The notes below the pieces were generated by a model, which had not been told where the DNA came from, ran no database searches, and worked only from the letters and a program-made list of their open reading frames with translations. Made by a program: the position numbers and the translations under genes. Positions 33,143 through 42,051 of a stretch of DNA of 64,000 nt are shown here, in pieces. Each line of letters begins with the position of its first letter. Positions within the stretch are counted from its first letter, which is position 1. Location: positions 1 to 64,000 of the forward strand of contig CAMDHM010000009.1 of the NCBI GenBank assembly GCA_945898195.1, in the 5' to 3' direction. Source of the stretch: Pseudobacteriovorax antillogorgiicola (GTDB lineage Bacteria > Bdellovibrionota_B > Oligoflexia > Oligoflexales > RGVZ01).

Positions 33143-33477
33143 AAACAAAAACAAAAACAAAAACGCTAAAATCGACACCAAAAAAAACCAGTTCTAAATC
33201 TGAGCTTGTCCAGCTTCGCAAAGAAATTGCGGCACTCGATAAAGCCTTTCTTGATGTCTTCCGGCACTACCTTACGCGCCGAGAAGCTCTGGCCAAAATT
33301 GTCGGTTCCATAAAAACAGGCTCAGGACTTGCAATCCGCGATCCTAAAATCGAAACCACTGTCTTGGGACAATTTAAACGCGCCGCAGGAAAAACTCTGG
33401 GTGAAAAGGCGGCGCTGATGATTGGCAAAACTGTTTTGGCGGCTTCCAGGAAAACCCAAGCCAAAACGCGCCGCTAG
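33139..33477 (+). CDS. Chorismate mutase-like protein (AroQ type)
   Basis: A 112-residue helical protein matching monofunctional AroQ-type chorismate mutase, which converts chorismate to prephenate. Matching positions are Arg27 (L-R-K-E-I), Arg47/48, Lys59, Asp68 and Glu72. The arginine that normally precedes the catalytic glutamate is Ile71, and the first helix has a small insertion. A Lys-Thr repeat leader of about 20 residues is encoded by AAAACA hexamers. The ATG overlaps the kamA stop (ATGA). A class II DAHP synthase gene lies about 4 kb away; in mycobacteria such an enzyme activates a weak short mutase, so a similar partnership is possible here. Confidence 0.75.
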   Translation: MKTKTKTKTLKSTPKKTSSKSELVQLRKEIAALDKAFLDVFRHYLTRREALAKIVGSIKTGSGLAIRDPKIETTVLGQFKRAAGKTLGEKAALMIGKTVLAASRKTQAKTRR

Positions 33478-34166
33478 CGGAGAATTTCCACACCGGTGCC
33501 AAACTCGTCCACTGAATTCAACTGAAACTTTCTGTTGTTGCTTTGGACGTCGCCGCCCGGTCGCAGGAAAGCACTAAAAAGCTGCACGTCTAAATTTGTC
33601 CCGCTAGGCAAGCTAGTGAAGCAGAGCGCCAGGCCCAAGGTTTGTTCACGGGCGGAAAACCCGCCCTTGGCAGGAATTTCACGGGTTTTTCCACCCTTAT
33701 CCGAACTCGTAAAATGGATCACAGGGCGTTGACCGGAAGGGCATACAAAATTGCACCCCTTCTGCGCTATGCTCTTCAGGCTTACCTGCTGAGAGCTCGA
33801 TAGACTGAACCTGGCCGGTATGGCGACACAGGTACTTTCCCAAACTGCTGTAGCTTCGACGCCAATACCGTTTTTTGGCTTCATTGAAATTGTTAGTCTA
33901 TTGTTACTGAACGGAGTAACCGAATCCACTTTGACACCCACCGGCGACCTATCTCGGAACTCCCAAGAATGCCGAATATCTGAATAGATGGCATCCACAT
34001 CGTCAAGCACTGATTGCCGTGCCCGAAGGTAATGCTCTTGCTCCATTTTATTCGTCAGAAAAACAGCCAGAATAAGTCCGACTAATCCCATCACACCAAT
34101 CGCGACCAAAATCTCGATAAAGGTGAAACCGCCTCGGCGGATAAATCGATCACTGGGCTGAAACAT
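33474..34166 (-). CDS. Type IV pseudopilin/minor pilin, PilW/GspJ-like
   Basis: A 230-residue prepilin. The peptidase site R-R-G-G followed by F-T-F-I-E-I-L-V-A-I-G is complete: cleavage after Gly13, N-methylated Phe14 and the conserved Glu at mature position 5 (Glu18). A 20-residue hydrophobic helix follows, then a C-terminal globular part with four cysteines. Length and beta-rich body suggest a GspJ/PilW-like minor pilin. It is the last gene of a four-gene minus-strand operon; its first codons overlap the preceding gene by 17 bases, and its stop meets the chorismate mutase stop. Confidence 0.85.
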   Translation of the reverse strand: MFQPSDRFIRRGGFTFIEILVAIGVMGLVGLILAVFLTNKMEQEHYLRARQSVLDDVDAIYSDIRHSWEFRDRSPVGVKVDSVTPFSNNRLTISMKPKNGIGVEATAVWESTCVAIPARFSLSSSQQVSLKSIAQKGCNFVCPSGQRPVIHFTSSDKGGKTREIPAKGGFSAREQTLGLALCFTSLPSGTNLDVQLFSAFLRPGGDVQSNNRKFQLNSVDEFGTGVEILR

Positions 34167-34848
34167 TCATGGCTCCGCTGTGGCTCTGCCAGAAGACTCC
34201 CTCGGGAGTTGCAGCTTGCCAGTAAAGGGAATAAAGGAGCCACGCACCATCGCTGGCTTTATTCAGAACGTTGCAATCCACGGGCTGCCCCGTCTGGAAG
34301 TTTCGCGATTCGATGTACACTTCGGCAAATGATCCGCCCCGTGACAAAAAGCTCCCTACCGGGCTTGAAGGACCCGCCGTAAATTCCACACAAAAGTATC
34401 GGTGTGCATTAGCAGCAATGGCCGGCGTCGTATTAGGAGGTCTGGGCTTGGCACATCGCGCCTTTGCCTCGCTTAGCTTGCCAATCATTGATCCCGGCAC
34501 GACCTTGCTTGTAACAACTCCATTTAAAACATTATCGCTATATTTCATTGAACCAATGGTCCCAATGGCAACATTCGCCAAACCCGTCGACGGGATAAAA
34601 CAGGCATTATTTCGGAAGGCATTGATCAATTCACCCTCAAAGGCTTGTTTGGCGTCCTGCACGCCGCGCTTTGACTTGATCATGTTCTGAACTTGAACGG
34701 TATACCCTTGGCTTTTCAAAAACCCGAAAATCACCAAAGTCACGATTGCAAGAATCACCATCGCGCCTGGCAATGAATACCCAGAGTTTTTCACCGCGAT
34801 GACTCCCCCACACAATTTCGATCGAAGCGCTGCAAATTGATTTGCCAT
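34150..34848 (-). CDS. Pseudopilin-like protein lacking Glu5
   Basis: A 232-residue protein with a basic leader of 23 residues ending N-S-G, then Y-S-L-P-G-A-M-V-I-L-A-I-V and a hydrophobic helix, a pattern of a prepilin cleaved after Gly23. Mature position 5 is Gly rather than the normal Glu, as in GspK-like or other minor pilins that cap the filament. The globular part has four to five cysteines. It overlaps the upstream gene by 58 bases and the downstream pilin by 17, so the set is translated as a unit and the proteins probably assemble together. Confidence 0.75.
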   Translation of the reverse strand: MANQFAALRSKLCGGVIAVKNSGYSLPGAMVILAIVTLVIFGFLKSQGYTVQVQNMIKSKRGVQDAKQAFEGELINAFRNNACFIPSTGLANVAIGTIGSMKYSDNVLNGVVTSKVVPGSMIGKLSEAKARCAKPRPPNTTPAIAANAHRYFCVEFTAGPSSPVGSFLSRGGSFAEVYIESRNFQTGQPVDCNVLNKASDGAWLLYSLYWQAATPEGVFWQSHSGAMNVSAQ

Positions 34849-35789
34849 GAACCGGCGACCAACTGTCCGGCAATACCACTCAACGTTTTATTCATTGCAC
34901 TGGCAAATTCTACGCCACGATTCCAATCTTCGCCAGACCTGCCATTTGCAACAAACTCGGCAGCTTTTTTATAATGTTCCGGCTCTAAATTGGTCTGCCC
35001 AAAAGCAAAGGCCGCCTTTGAGTCCAAAACCATGTAAGCAAAATAGTATAATGCCTCCGGCGGAGTTTCCATTGACTTCATCATGTCGGCGACGAAATCA
35101 CTGCCAGTCCGTGGGGTCTTTCCCCGGCATTTTCCACTACCACTATTGTCACCGCAGATAAACAGTCCCGCATTCACCGGCTCGGTGAAATTTGGCAACG
35201 GCAAATCAAAAGTCCCACCTCCCGTCAAAATTCCAATCGGGATCGTTGTCGCCACATTTTTTTCTGCAAAAGCTTTTACCCCATCCCCGTCGAGGGGCTC
35301 GATAGAGGCAATAAGACGTTCGACCCCACGATCGCGCATGTCGCTAACAATTGCATCCAGTTCGCCATAATCACAGCCGATCATGGGGTTAATCTGGATC
35401 CGCAAGGAACCAGTCCACTCGTCCGTTAATTGCGCAAGTCCTGCTTGCGTTGCAAGCAACCTGCGATCAAAGGGCATTTTATTTTCGGGCTGCGCTGTTT
35501 GAACAGTCGTTTGCATGGTGCCAGTAACGGCCAGCCCAACTTGATTTTTCAATTCAATTGCTTCAATATGCGCCGCACCGTTATCCGCTACAGTTTCCTT
35601 TATGGCGTCATTTTCCCGCGGCACGAAATCACGAGGGACCTTATGGCTGCGACGACCCAGCATCAAGTAAGCAACCAAAAGTGCCATCAACACGCCCAAG
35701 ATAACGGCCATAACGGGCCCGTAGGCTTCTCCGTGATGCCGTTTTTCTTTTACGTTGCCTGGCCGTCTATGCTTCATGCTGCCCCGCAT
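34791..35789 (-). CDS. Single-pass membrane protein of the pseudopilin operon
   Basis: A 332-residue protein with a basic N-terminus and one hydrophobic helix at about residues 26-45 (V-M-A-V-I-L-G-V-L-M-A-L-L-V). The segment E-A-Y-G-P-V-M-A-V-I is a possible prepilin-peptidase site without Glu5, but a plain signal anchor is equally likely. The extracytoplasmic part of about 285 residues has five cysteines and no domain I recognise. Its place between two pilin-like genes and the 58-base overlap with the next gene argue for a role in the same pilus or secretion complex. Confidence 0.65.
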   Translation of the reverse strand: MRGSMKHRRPGNVKEKRHHGEAYGPVMAVILGVLMALLVAYLMLGRRSHKVPRDFVPRENDAIKETVADNGAAHIEAIELKNQVGLAVTGTMQTTVQTAQPENKMPFDRRLLATQAGLAQLTDEWTGSLRIQINPMIGCDYGELDAIVSDMRDRGVERLIASIEPLDGDGVKAFAEKNVATTIPIGILTGGGTFDLPLPNFTEPVNAGLFICGDNSGSGKCRGKTPRTGSDFVADMMKSMETPPEALYYFAYMVLDSKAAFAFGQTNLEPEHYKKAAEFVANGRSGEDWNRGVEFASAMNKTLSGIAGQLVAGSWQINLQRFDRNCVGESSR

Positions 35790-35801
35790 TGCCGTAATCG
35801 A

Positions 35802-37175
35802 TCACTTGCACTGGCAAGTCAGTTGATTGATGTATAAGGGATGCTTGCCAAAATTTGACGCCCTAACGCAAGCTGTTCGCGGTGGAGACACGGTCGTGTC
35901 CACGTAACACATCGTGTTATTTCCGGGACTTGTGAATGAAATTGGGCCGGGCGCAATAGGCTGAACTGAATCCAGCGTCTTTGCACCCAGAGCCATCATA
36001 CAGAAGTAGGCGTATTGGGCCGGTCCGTCGAGGATACCGACACTATCGTTGGCTCCCGTCCCAAAGACTTGACTCATGGCGGTCCGTCCAAACACCCTGA
36101 TCGTACCATTTTTTGGATTATTGGGATCGGCTGTCGTTGTGATTGAGTTTTTATTTGGCACGGAGACAAAACTTGATGAAGTTGGTGGCACGCAGGCAGG
36201 TGGTGGCGGCGGAGGATAAACGACTGTCACTTTGACGGCACAGCCCTCGAACACAGGTCCATCTGCAGGGTAAAGCAATGCTGAATATTTGTATTGCATA
36301 GATGTCCCGGCGATGCCGGAGACAGGCATGATCACCGTCCGACTAAGAAACAGAACTTCCTCATTAAAAATCGAACTCGCAGGCGTCCCAATGGAAGGGC
36401 TACTCAATGGACCAGGATTCACCTCCTTATTTTTTGAGTCCATGATCTTGGCAGCCGATGAAACACCCTTGACGTAGAGCTTTAGGTTTACCGATGCGCC
36501 CGGTGCGGCGGAAGTTTGAGATGCCACCAGGCGACAGCTAGGTTGGGGCGGTATGGGCACTGTGATCCTGGCCTTCGAAGTGACATATTTTTTACAGGCC
36601 GAAGCACCTGAATTTGCTGCCAAGGCCTGTCCACAAGCAGTGCTCCGTTCGTCACGATTTTGAAGTTGAATTTCGACCGACGTGATTGGACTTAGAGGAT
36701 TCGCCGACTTTCGAATCCAGGTTGGCGGACCGACCATCACACTGTCGCTCGACCCTGGCGCAATGGCAGACTGTCCTGAAAACACGGCCGGTAAATTTAC
36801 ATTTGAAAGATCAACAGGAGAAATGTTTAGTTGTGACCCAGAGAGGCCCCAGGAGGTAGCCTGCAGACCCGGGCGTTGGGCCCATCCCGCCGGCTTGTAG
36901 TAATTATTTGGTCCTAGGGCGGCTGGAGATACGCTGGAACTGTGTTTTAGAAGTTGCTTGACGACGCCCAGACTTGAAAAGTTTGCCTGCTCTGATGCCA
37001 TAAGCCTTTTGTCGGCTTGAATCTTCTTGAGAGAGCCTTCCATGGAAACAATTTGCGCCGTGATCGCCGCGAGCCCCGCACCTGAAATGAGGATCGCGAT
37101 CAAGGCAACATTACCTTGTTCACCTTTATTTGGACGCGATGGCCCAGGCAGCAATTTATGGACACCGAAAGACAA
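35802..37175 (-). CDS. Large pilin-like protein with Ig-like module
   Basis: First gene of the pseudopilin operon, 457 residues. The leader ends E-Q-G and the mature start N-V-A-L-I-A-I-L-I-S-G-A-G is a pilin-type hydrophobic helix without Glu5, resembling PilX/GspK-like large pilins. After a helical stalk (L-K-K-I-Q-A-D-K-R) and a beta-rich region comes a segment starting P-S-C-R-L-V-A-S near residue 214 that looks like the Ig-type module of the 16.4 kb lipoprotein. The C-terminus is cysteine-paired and ends T-C-Q-C-K. Size and position suggest it caps the filament and displays a binding domain; that is inference. Confidence 0.7.
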   Translation of the reverse strand: MSFGVHKLLPGPSRPNKGEQGNVALIAILISGAGLAAITAQIVSMEGSLKKIQADKRLMASEQANFSSLGVVKQLLKHSSSVSPAALGPNNYYKPAGWAQRPGLQATSWGLSGSQLNISPVDLSNVNLPAVFSGQSAIAPGSSDSVMVGPPTWIRKSANPLSPITSVEIQLQNRDERSTACGQALAANSGASACKKYVTSKARITVPIPPQPSCRLVASQTSAAPGASVNLKLYVKGVSSAAKIMDSKNKEVNPGPLSSPSIGTPASSIFNEEVLFLSRTVIMPVSGIAGTSMQYKYSALLYPADGPVFEGCAVKVTVVYPPPPPPACVPPTSSSFVSVPNKNSITTTADPNNPKNGTIRVFGRTAMSQVFGTGANDSVGILDGPAQYAYFCMMALGAKTLDSVQPIAPGPISFTSPGNNTMCYVDTTVSPPRTACVRASNFGKHPLYINQLTCQCK

Positions 37176-37375
37176 GCCTTAACCCCACAAAAACAAACAG
37201 ACCCTTCTCCTTCGGCAAATTTGGCAAGAAACTTAACCAAGATTTTTCGGGTTATTTAGGCATAAAAAACAGCTTGTTAGGGAACTTTTCTAGGCCGTTT
37301 ATTAAATTCATGTTGCGTTATAACGAATGACGACATCGCGGCCACAAGAGATAGATCTCGCAAAAGATTTTGGTC

Positions 37376-38788
37376 TTAAACCAAACGCGACAATTCAAAG
37401 GCAAAGTTCAAGCTCTGCGTGCCATTGAGGCGCGGGTCGCAGTAAGTTTCAAAGCGCAGCGGCAGGTGCTCGGGAGAAACACCGCCACCGGTACACTCGG
37501 TAACATCCGCCCCGGTCATCTCAAGGTGAACGCCACCAAGGCGCGAATTGTGCTCAGAATGAACCGCGACGGTGGATTGGAGTTCGGCCAAAATCGCATC
37601 CACATGACGCGTTTTCAAGCCCGCCATCGCCTTCACTGTGTTGCCGTGCATCGGATCGCAACACCAAAGAACCGGGGTGCGTGTCTCTCGAACAGCGTCG
37701 ATCAATGCGGGTAATTCAGCATCGACATTCTTTGCGCCTAATCTGGTGATCAAAATCAATTTGCCGCGCTCGCGATTTGGATTCAGGATTTTAACGAGTT
37801 CCGCAATCTCACGAGGCGAAGCTCCCGCTCCGACTTTAACGCCGACGGGATTTGCAATTCCGCGAAAATATTCGACGTGGGCACCGCCAAGGGTGCGCGT
37901 TCGTTCCCCTATCCAAAGGGTATGGGCACTGAGGTTAAAAGGCTCACCCGTCTCCGGATCATCGCGAGTCATGGCCTCTTCAAAATCCAACAATAGACCC
38001 TCGTGAGATGCGAAAATCTCACGGGACTCATGAGCCACCGAAGTCGCACCGAAGGCCGAAGCCAATTGCATGGCGTTTCGAACCGAGGCCGCGAGATTTT
38101 CAAAACGACTACATTCCGTCTCGGTATGCCATTCTGAGGCACGAGCAACTTCCGTGAAGCCTCCGGCAACCAGGGACCTGATGTAATTCAGGGTCAGGGA
38201 GGCTGCATGGTAAGCCTGCAAAAGACGTCCAGGATCCGTCTGGCGCGTATCAAAGTCATGGATGCTGTCGCCTCTGAAGACGGGCACCAAACGACCATCC
38301 TTCGATTCATGCGAAAAAGAACGAGGCTTGGCATACTGACCAGCAATTCGGCCAACTTTAATGATCGGCCGGCTGAGTCCGCTGGTCAGAACCAGACCCA
38401 TCCGCAAAAGAAGGCTGACCTTCTGATTGATTGCAGATGGCGTGCAATCGTCGAAACGCTCGGCGCAGTCGCCGCCCTGAAGGAGAAAACGTCGGCCTAT
38501 TTCGGCGTCGGCCAACTGGCGTCGCAGGGTCCTGATTTCGCCGGGTGAAACTAACGGAGGATACGAACGAATTTGGTTCAGCACCGACGCAACATGCTCC
38601 GGATTTTGAAAGTCTGGCTGCTGTCCGGCGGGGACCTGTCGCCAGGAACTGCGAGCCCAAACACCGGGGCACCCCATGGCCAAATTAAGGTGACGGGTTT
38701 GGCGATGGATTGGACTTAAAAATTCGCTCAAAAAGATCTCCGAAGAACAGTCCGGAGGGTTATAACTCGACTTGATTTCCGATTCCAT
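37376..38788 (-). CDS. Class II (plant-type) DAHP synthase
   Basis: A 470-residue cytoplasmic enzyme condensing phosphoenolpyruvate and erythrose 4-phosphate, the first step of aromatic amino-acid synthesis. It matches the class II family over its whole length: S-W-R, A-G-Q-Q-P-D-F near residue 55, Q-G-G-D-C-A-E-R-F (metal-ligand Cys near 116), K-V-G-R-I-A-G-Q-Y-A-K-P-R-S and the C-terminal C-D-P-M-H-G-N-T. An N-terminal extension of about 35 residues precedes the conserved part, so a later start is possible. The gene is single, flanked by the pseudopilin operon and the divergent hemX. Confidence 0.93.
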   Translation of the reverse strand: MESEIKSSYNPPDCSSEIFLSEFLSPIHRQTRHLNLAMGCPGVWARSSWRQVPAGQQPDFQNPEHVASVLNQIRSYPPLVSPGEIRTLRRQLADAEIGRRFLLQGGDCAERFDDCTPSAINQKVSLLLRMGLVLTSGLSRPIIKVGRIAGQYAKPRSFSHESKDGRLVPVFRGDSIHDFDTRQTDPGRLLQAYHAASLTLNYIRSLVAGGFTEVARASEWHTETECSRFENLAASVRNAMQLASAFGATSVAHESREIFASHEGLLLDFEEAMTRDDPETGEPFNLSAHTLWIGERTRTLGGAHVEYFRGIANPVGVKVGAGASPREIAELVKILNPNRERGKLILITRLGAKNVDAELPALIDAVRETRTPVLWCCDPMHGNTVKAMAGLKTRHVDAILAELQSTVAVHSEHNSRLGGVHLEMTGADVTECTGGGVSPEHLPLRFETYCDPRLNGTQSLNFAFELSRLV

Positions 38789-38833
38789 AGCGATAATAAT
38801 CCAGATGCATTTTAATAAAAATCCGGTCTAATT

Positions 38834-39667
38834 ATGGAAACAGAGCCTGTGAGCCTTGCCTCGTCGGAAACCCTTCTAATGTTTGGTGCCATGCTGACCT
38901 ATGCAGCGGCATCGTTGCTTTATGTATCTGGAACTACAAAGTTTTTTCGTATTTCAGGCAACGCATTTCTGGTGCTTGGAGTGACCCTTCTGACCATGCA
39001 AGCCCAGAATCAACTGCGGACCGAAGGCAATTGGGGAGGCAGCGCGGCGCCACTTTTAGCGGCCATGATCGGAGCTGGCGCCATTGCCGCTGACCGCTGG
39101 CTTGGGGTCCGCCTGGCTGCGGCCATGCTGGCCCCCCTTGGGATGTTGGTGCTTCTCGTCCGTTTTTTTGCCGCGCCCGTCCCCCAAATCGCACCCACGA
39201 TGTGGTTAACCGGATTTCACATCAGCATGGCATTGGCCGGACAAGTTATGGCCATTGCCGCCTGCGTCCTCTCGATCTTGTATTTGTGGCAACACAACGC
39301 CCTCAAACGCCGCAAAATTCATGAGCTGCAGCCCGGTATCCCCGCCCTAGACCGCTTGAATCAATGGCTCAAAATCGCCCTAATTTCTGGTTTTGTCATG
39401 CTGACCTGCAGCCTGGTAACAGGGGCACTGTTCATGACGGCTTTGCCGCTCGGCACAACTGCCGCAACGTTGATCGCCTTGAGGGCAAAAATCCTTTGGG
39501 CGGTCGCTGTTTGGTCCTGGTATCTGGCAATTCTCGTAGCCCGGAATATTCTGCGATCGCCCGCACGTGTCATTGCCCGTATGAGCGTCGTAGGATTTGC
39601 GCTGATGGCCATAGCCTGGTTCGGGCTGATTTTTTTCGCCACCAAAGTTCCACAGATTGCAGGGTAA
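38834..39667 (+). CDS. hemX: HemX/CcsA-like membrane protein
   Basis: A 277-residue inner-membrane protein with eight predicted helices. The arrangement and the histidines in G-F-H-I-S-M-A-L near residue 127 match the cytochrome c assembly (CcsA/CcmC) superfamily, whose HemX branch occurs before hemA in several bacteria. In Bacillus, HemX lowers the amount of glutamyl-tRNA reductase; a similar restraint on the enzyme encoded next, or a heme-handling role, is likely. Six bases separate its stop from the hemA ATG, so they form one operon with hemC and hemD. The WWD motif of true heme exporters is not present. Confidence 0.8.
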   Translation: METEPVSLASSETLLMFGAMLTYAAASLLYVSGTTKFFRISGNAFLVLGVTLLTMQAQNQLRTEGNWGGSAAPLLAAMIGAGAIAADRWLGVRLAAAMLAPLGMLVLLVRFFAAPVPQIAPTMWLTGFHISMALAGQVMAIAACVLSILYLWQHNALKRRKIHELQPGIPALDRLNQWLKIALISGFVMLTCSLVTGALFMTALPLGTTAATLIALRAKILWAVAVWSWYLAILVARNILRSPARVIARMSVVGFALMAIAWFGLIFFATKVPQIAG

Positions 39668-39672
39668 AATTC

Positions 39673-41010
39673 ATGAGCGGTGCTGATGACAGCGTCATTT
39701 TCTGTTTCGGCGCGAACCACCGCTCTGCCGATATCAGCCTGCGTGAAAAACTTTTCGCCGGCGAAGATGTCATCCGGAACCGTCTACCAACCATAAAAAA
39801 TCGGTTTGGTTTTTCCGAGCTCGCCACCCTTTCCACCTGCAACCGATTTGAGATTTTTGGCGTGGGATCGCGCGCTGTGACAGCCAGCCCAACATTCTCC
39901 GACACTTTGCACGATGCATTCCTCTCCTTCGATGCAATCAGCCCCGAGGCTGCGGCGCAAATTCGTCAGGCCGCCTATTCTCTCACCGGCCGAGACGCCG
40001 TACGACACCTGTTTTCCGTTGCTGCAAGCCTAGATTCCTTGGTGATTGGTGAAACTCAAATCACAGGACAATTCAAGCAAGCCCTGGCTATGGCAGATGA
40101 CGCCAAAACCCTTGGGCCAGTATTGGCACGATTGGGCCAAGAGGCTCTTGCAGCATCGAAAAAAGTTCGGACTCAGACCGCAATTGGACGCGGCCGCGTT
40201 TCCATTGGACACGCGGCTGTTGAGCTCGTCAAAAAAATATTCAACGATCCCGCGACAAAAAATTTTGTCGTCATCGGCGCAGGTGAGATGGCGGAAATCA
40301 CCGCACGATGCCTTCAGCAACACAATCCAAAATCCCTGCGCATCATCAATCGCAGTTTAGACCGCGCTCGCGCCTTAACCACCCGATTAAATTGCGGAGA
40401 ACCCGCAAGCCTGGATCGACTGGTTGACGCGCTGGAAACCGCCGATGTGATCATTAGCGCCACGGGTGCGCCCCATGTCGTCCTAACTAAAGCGATGCTA
40501 AATGATGCCGTGCGTCGTAGGCGAGGCAGAACGCTGCTTTTGGTTGATATCGCTATGCCGCGAAATATCGACCCTACCTGCAGCACCTTACATGACGTCT
40601 ACTTGTTCGACATCGATGATCTGAAACAAGTTGTCGAAGGCAACCTCCAGGAAAGATTACGCGCGGCAGAGGACGCTGCCCGAATCATCGATGAGTCCGT
40701 TGCCAGCTACGAACGCTGGCGGGCTCACATGACGGTCGCCCCTGCATTACAGCACTTCAACGGACACTTAGACCAACTATTCCGCCGAGAGGCCGAAAAA
40801 ACCATGGCCCGAAATTCCTTTCAGGGCTTGAATGAGGAACAGACTAAGCATGTTTGGCAACTACTCGACATCCTCGCCTCGCGCCTGACGGCCGACGCCG
40901 GTCGAGGCTTGCGAAACATGGTGGACGAAGGCAAGGGACAGGATGCCGCACAACTTTTAATGCGACTTTTTCGCGGGGACACTCCAAGGAATGAAGATGA
41001 CGCCACGTGA
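39673..41010 (+). CDS. hemA: Glutamyl-tRNA reductase
   Basis: First enzyme of the C5 pathway to tetrapyrroles: it reduces glutamyl-tRNA to glutamate-1-semialdehyde. With ATG 39673 the protein has 445 residues. The N-terminal catalytic domain shows N-H-R-S-A-D-I-S-L-R-E and the active-site Cys56 in L-S-T-C-N-R-F-E. The NADPH domain (V-V-I-G-A-G-E-M) and the C-terminal dimerisation helix follow. The reading frame is open upstream through hemX, but the chosen ATG alone gives the family N-terminus and has a spaced AGGG. It overlaps hemC by 20 bases. Confidence 0.96.
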   Translation: MSGADDSVIFCFGANHRSADISLREKLFAGEDVIRNRLPTIKNRFGFSELATLSTCNRFEIFGVGSRAVTASPTFSDTLHDAFLSFDAISPEAAAQIRQAAYSLTGRDAVRHLFSVAASLDSLVIGETQITGQFKQALAMADDAKTLGPVLARLGQEALAASKKVRTQTAIGRGRVSIGHAAVELVKKIFNDPATKNFVVIGAGEMAEITARCLQQHNPKSLRIINRSLDRARALTTRLNCGEPASLDRLVDALETADVIISATGAPHVVLTKAMLNDAVRRRRGRTLLLVDIAMPRNIDPTCSTLHDVYLFDIDDLKQVVEGNLQERLRAAEDAARIIDESVASYERWRAHMTVAPALQHFNGHLDQLFRREAEKTMARNSFQGLNEEQTKHVWQLLDILASRLTADAGRGLRNMVDEGKGQDAAQLLMRLFRGDTPRNEDDAT

Positions 41011-42037
41011 ACTAAAGATTGCCACACGCGGCAGCGCGCTTGCCCTATGGCAGGCAGAATTTATTGCAGGAAAACTGAATGCTGCTGGTGTCAAAACTGC
41101 GCTGCACGTGGTCAAAACGACAGGTGATCTGGTGCAGGACCGTTTCTTAAGTGAAATTGGCGGAAAAGGTCTTTTTGTCAAAGAGCTTGAAGATGCCATG
41201 CTGGCCGGCCATGCCGATATTGCCGTCCACAGCCTGAAGGATATGCCCGTCAATCTGCCACCTGCATTTCGCTTTGGCGCAATATTAAAACGCCATAGCG
41301 CCCATGATGTTTTGATCGTGCGAGAGAAATCGGCGGCGTCTGCGGGCCTGTCGGAACGCAATGGACAATGGCTGACGAGCGAGGACCTTTCGGCTGCTGG
41401 ACCCTTGACAATCGGAACATCTAGCCTCCGGCGTGCATCTTTATTTGCGCGATACGCCACAAAATTCAAAAACCTTCCCGTTCGCGGCAACGTCGATACC
41501 CGATTGCGCAAACTTCACGAGGGACAGTTTGACGCCATCGTTCTGGCGGCGGCTTCGTTGGAGCGGCTCGGTGCAAAATTGTGGGAAAATGTTCCGCGCT
41601 CAGCCTTTGTCGTTTGTCCACTACCAATGGACGAATTCGTTCCCTGCGCTGGACAAGGAGCCCTGGCCATTGAACTCCCGAACACGGGTGACTTACTGGG
41701 TAATATCCTGCAGCCACTGCACTGCTTTGACACAGAATTTTGCGTAACGGTCGAACGCACAGTATTGAGATCTCTCGGCGGGGATTGCACGATGCCGTTT
41801 GGTGCGCTGTGTGAAATTGAAATGGACAGCGTCGGAACCAGATTTGCATCGGCTTCAGCGACACTGCTCAACAAAGACGGCCAACATGCTTCCGCGAAAA
41901 TCCGCATCGAAATTGTCGATGGTAAAACCCCAGAAACCATCGGCGCAAAATTACTGACAGCATTGTCCGAGGCAGGTGCCGCCGAGATTTTGACAGCCCT
42001 GCAACTCCCCGTTCCTGATGCGATGCGCCTGCACTAA
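40991..42037 (+). CDS. hemC: Porphobilinogen deaminase
   Basis: Hydroxymethylbilane synthase, 348 residues. It joins four porphobilinogen units on a covalently bound dipyrromethane. The catalytic Asp84 is in H-S-L-K-D-M-P, and the cofactor-bearing Cys266 is in L-G-G-D-C-T-M-P-F-G. The N-terminal I-A-T-R-G-S-A-L-A-L-W motif and the T-S-S-L-R-R segment are standard. The chain is longer than E. coli HemC (313) through small insertions around residues 110-130. Its start lies inside the end of hemA; hemD follows 14 bases after its stop. Confidence 0.96.
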   Translation: MKMTPRELKIATRGSALALWQAEFIAGKLNAAGVKTALHVVKTTGDLVQDRFLSEIGGKGLFVKELEDAMLAGHADIAVHSLKDMPVNLPPAFRFGAILKRHSAHDVLIVREKSAASAGLSERNGQWLTSEDLSAAGPLTIGTSSLRRASLFARYATKFKNLPVRGNVDTRLRKLHEGQFDAIVLAAASLERLGAKLWENVPRSAFVVCPLPMDEFVPCAGQGALAIELPNTGDLLGNILQPLHCFDTEFCVTVERTVLRSLGGDCTMPFGALCEIEMDSVGTRFASASATLLNKDGQHASAKIRIEIVDGKTPETIGAKLLTALSEAGAAEILTALQLPVPDAMRLH

Positions 42038-42051
42038 ATCCCTGGAGCTTC

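Noticed and set aside
39364-39672. Upstream extension of the hemA reading frame
   Set aside because: It lies inside hemX in another frame; the family N-terminus begins at ATG 39673.
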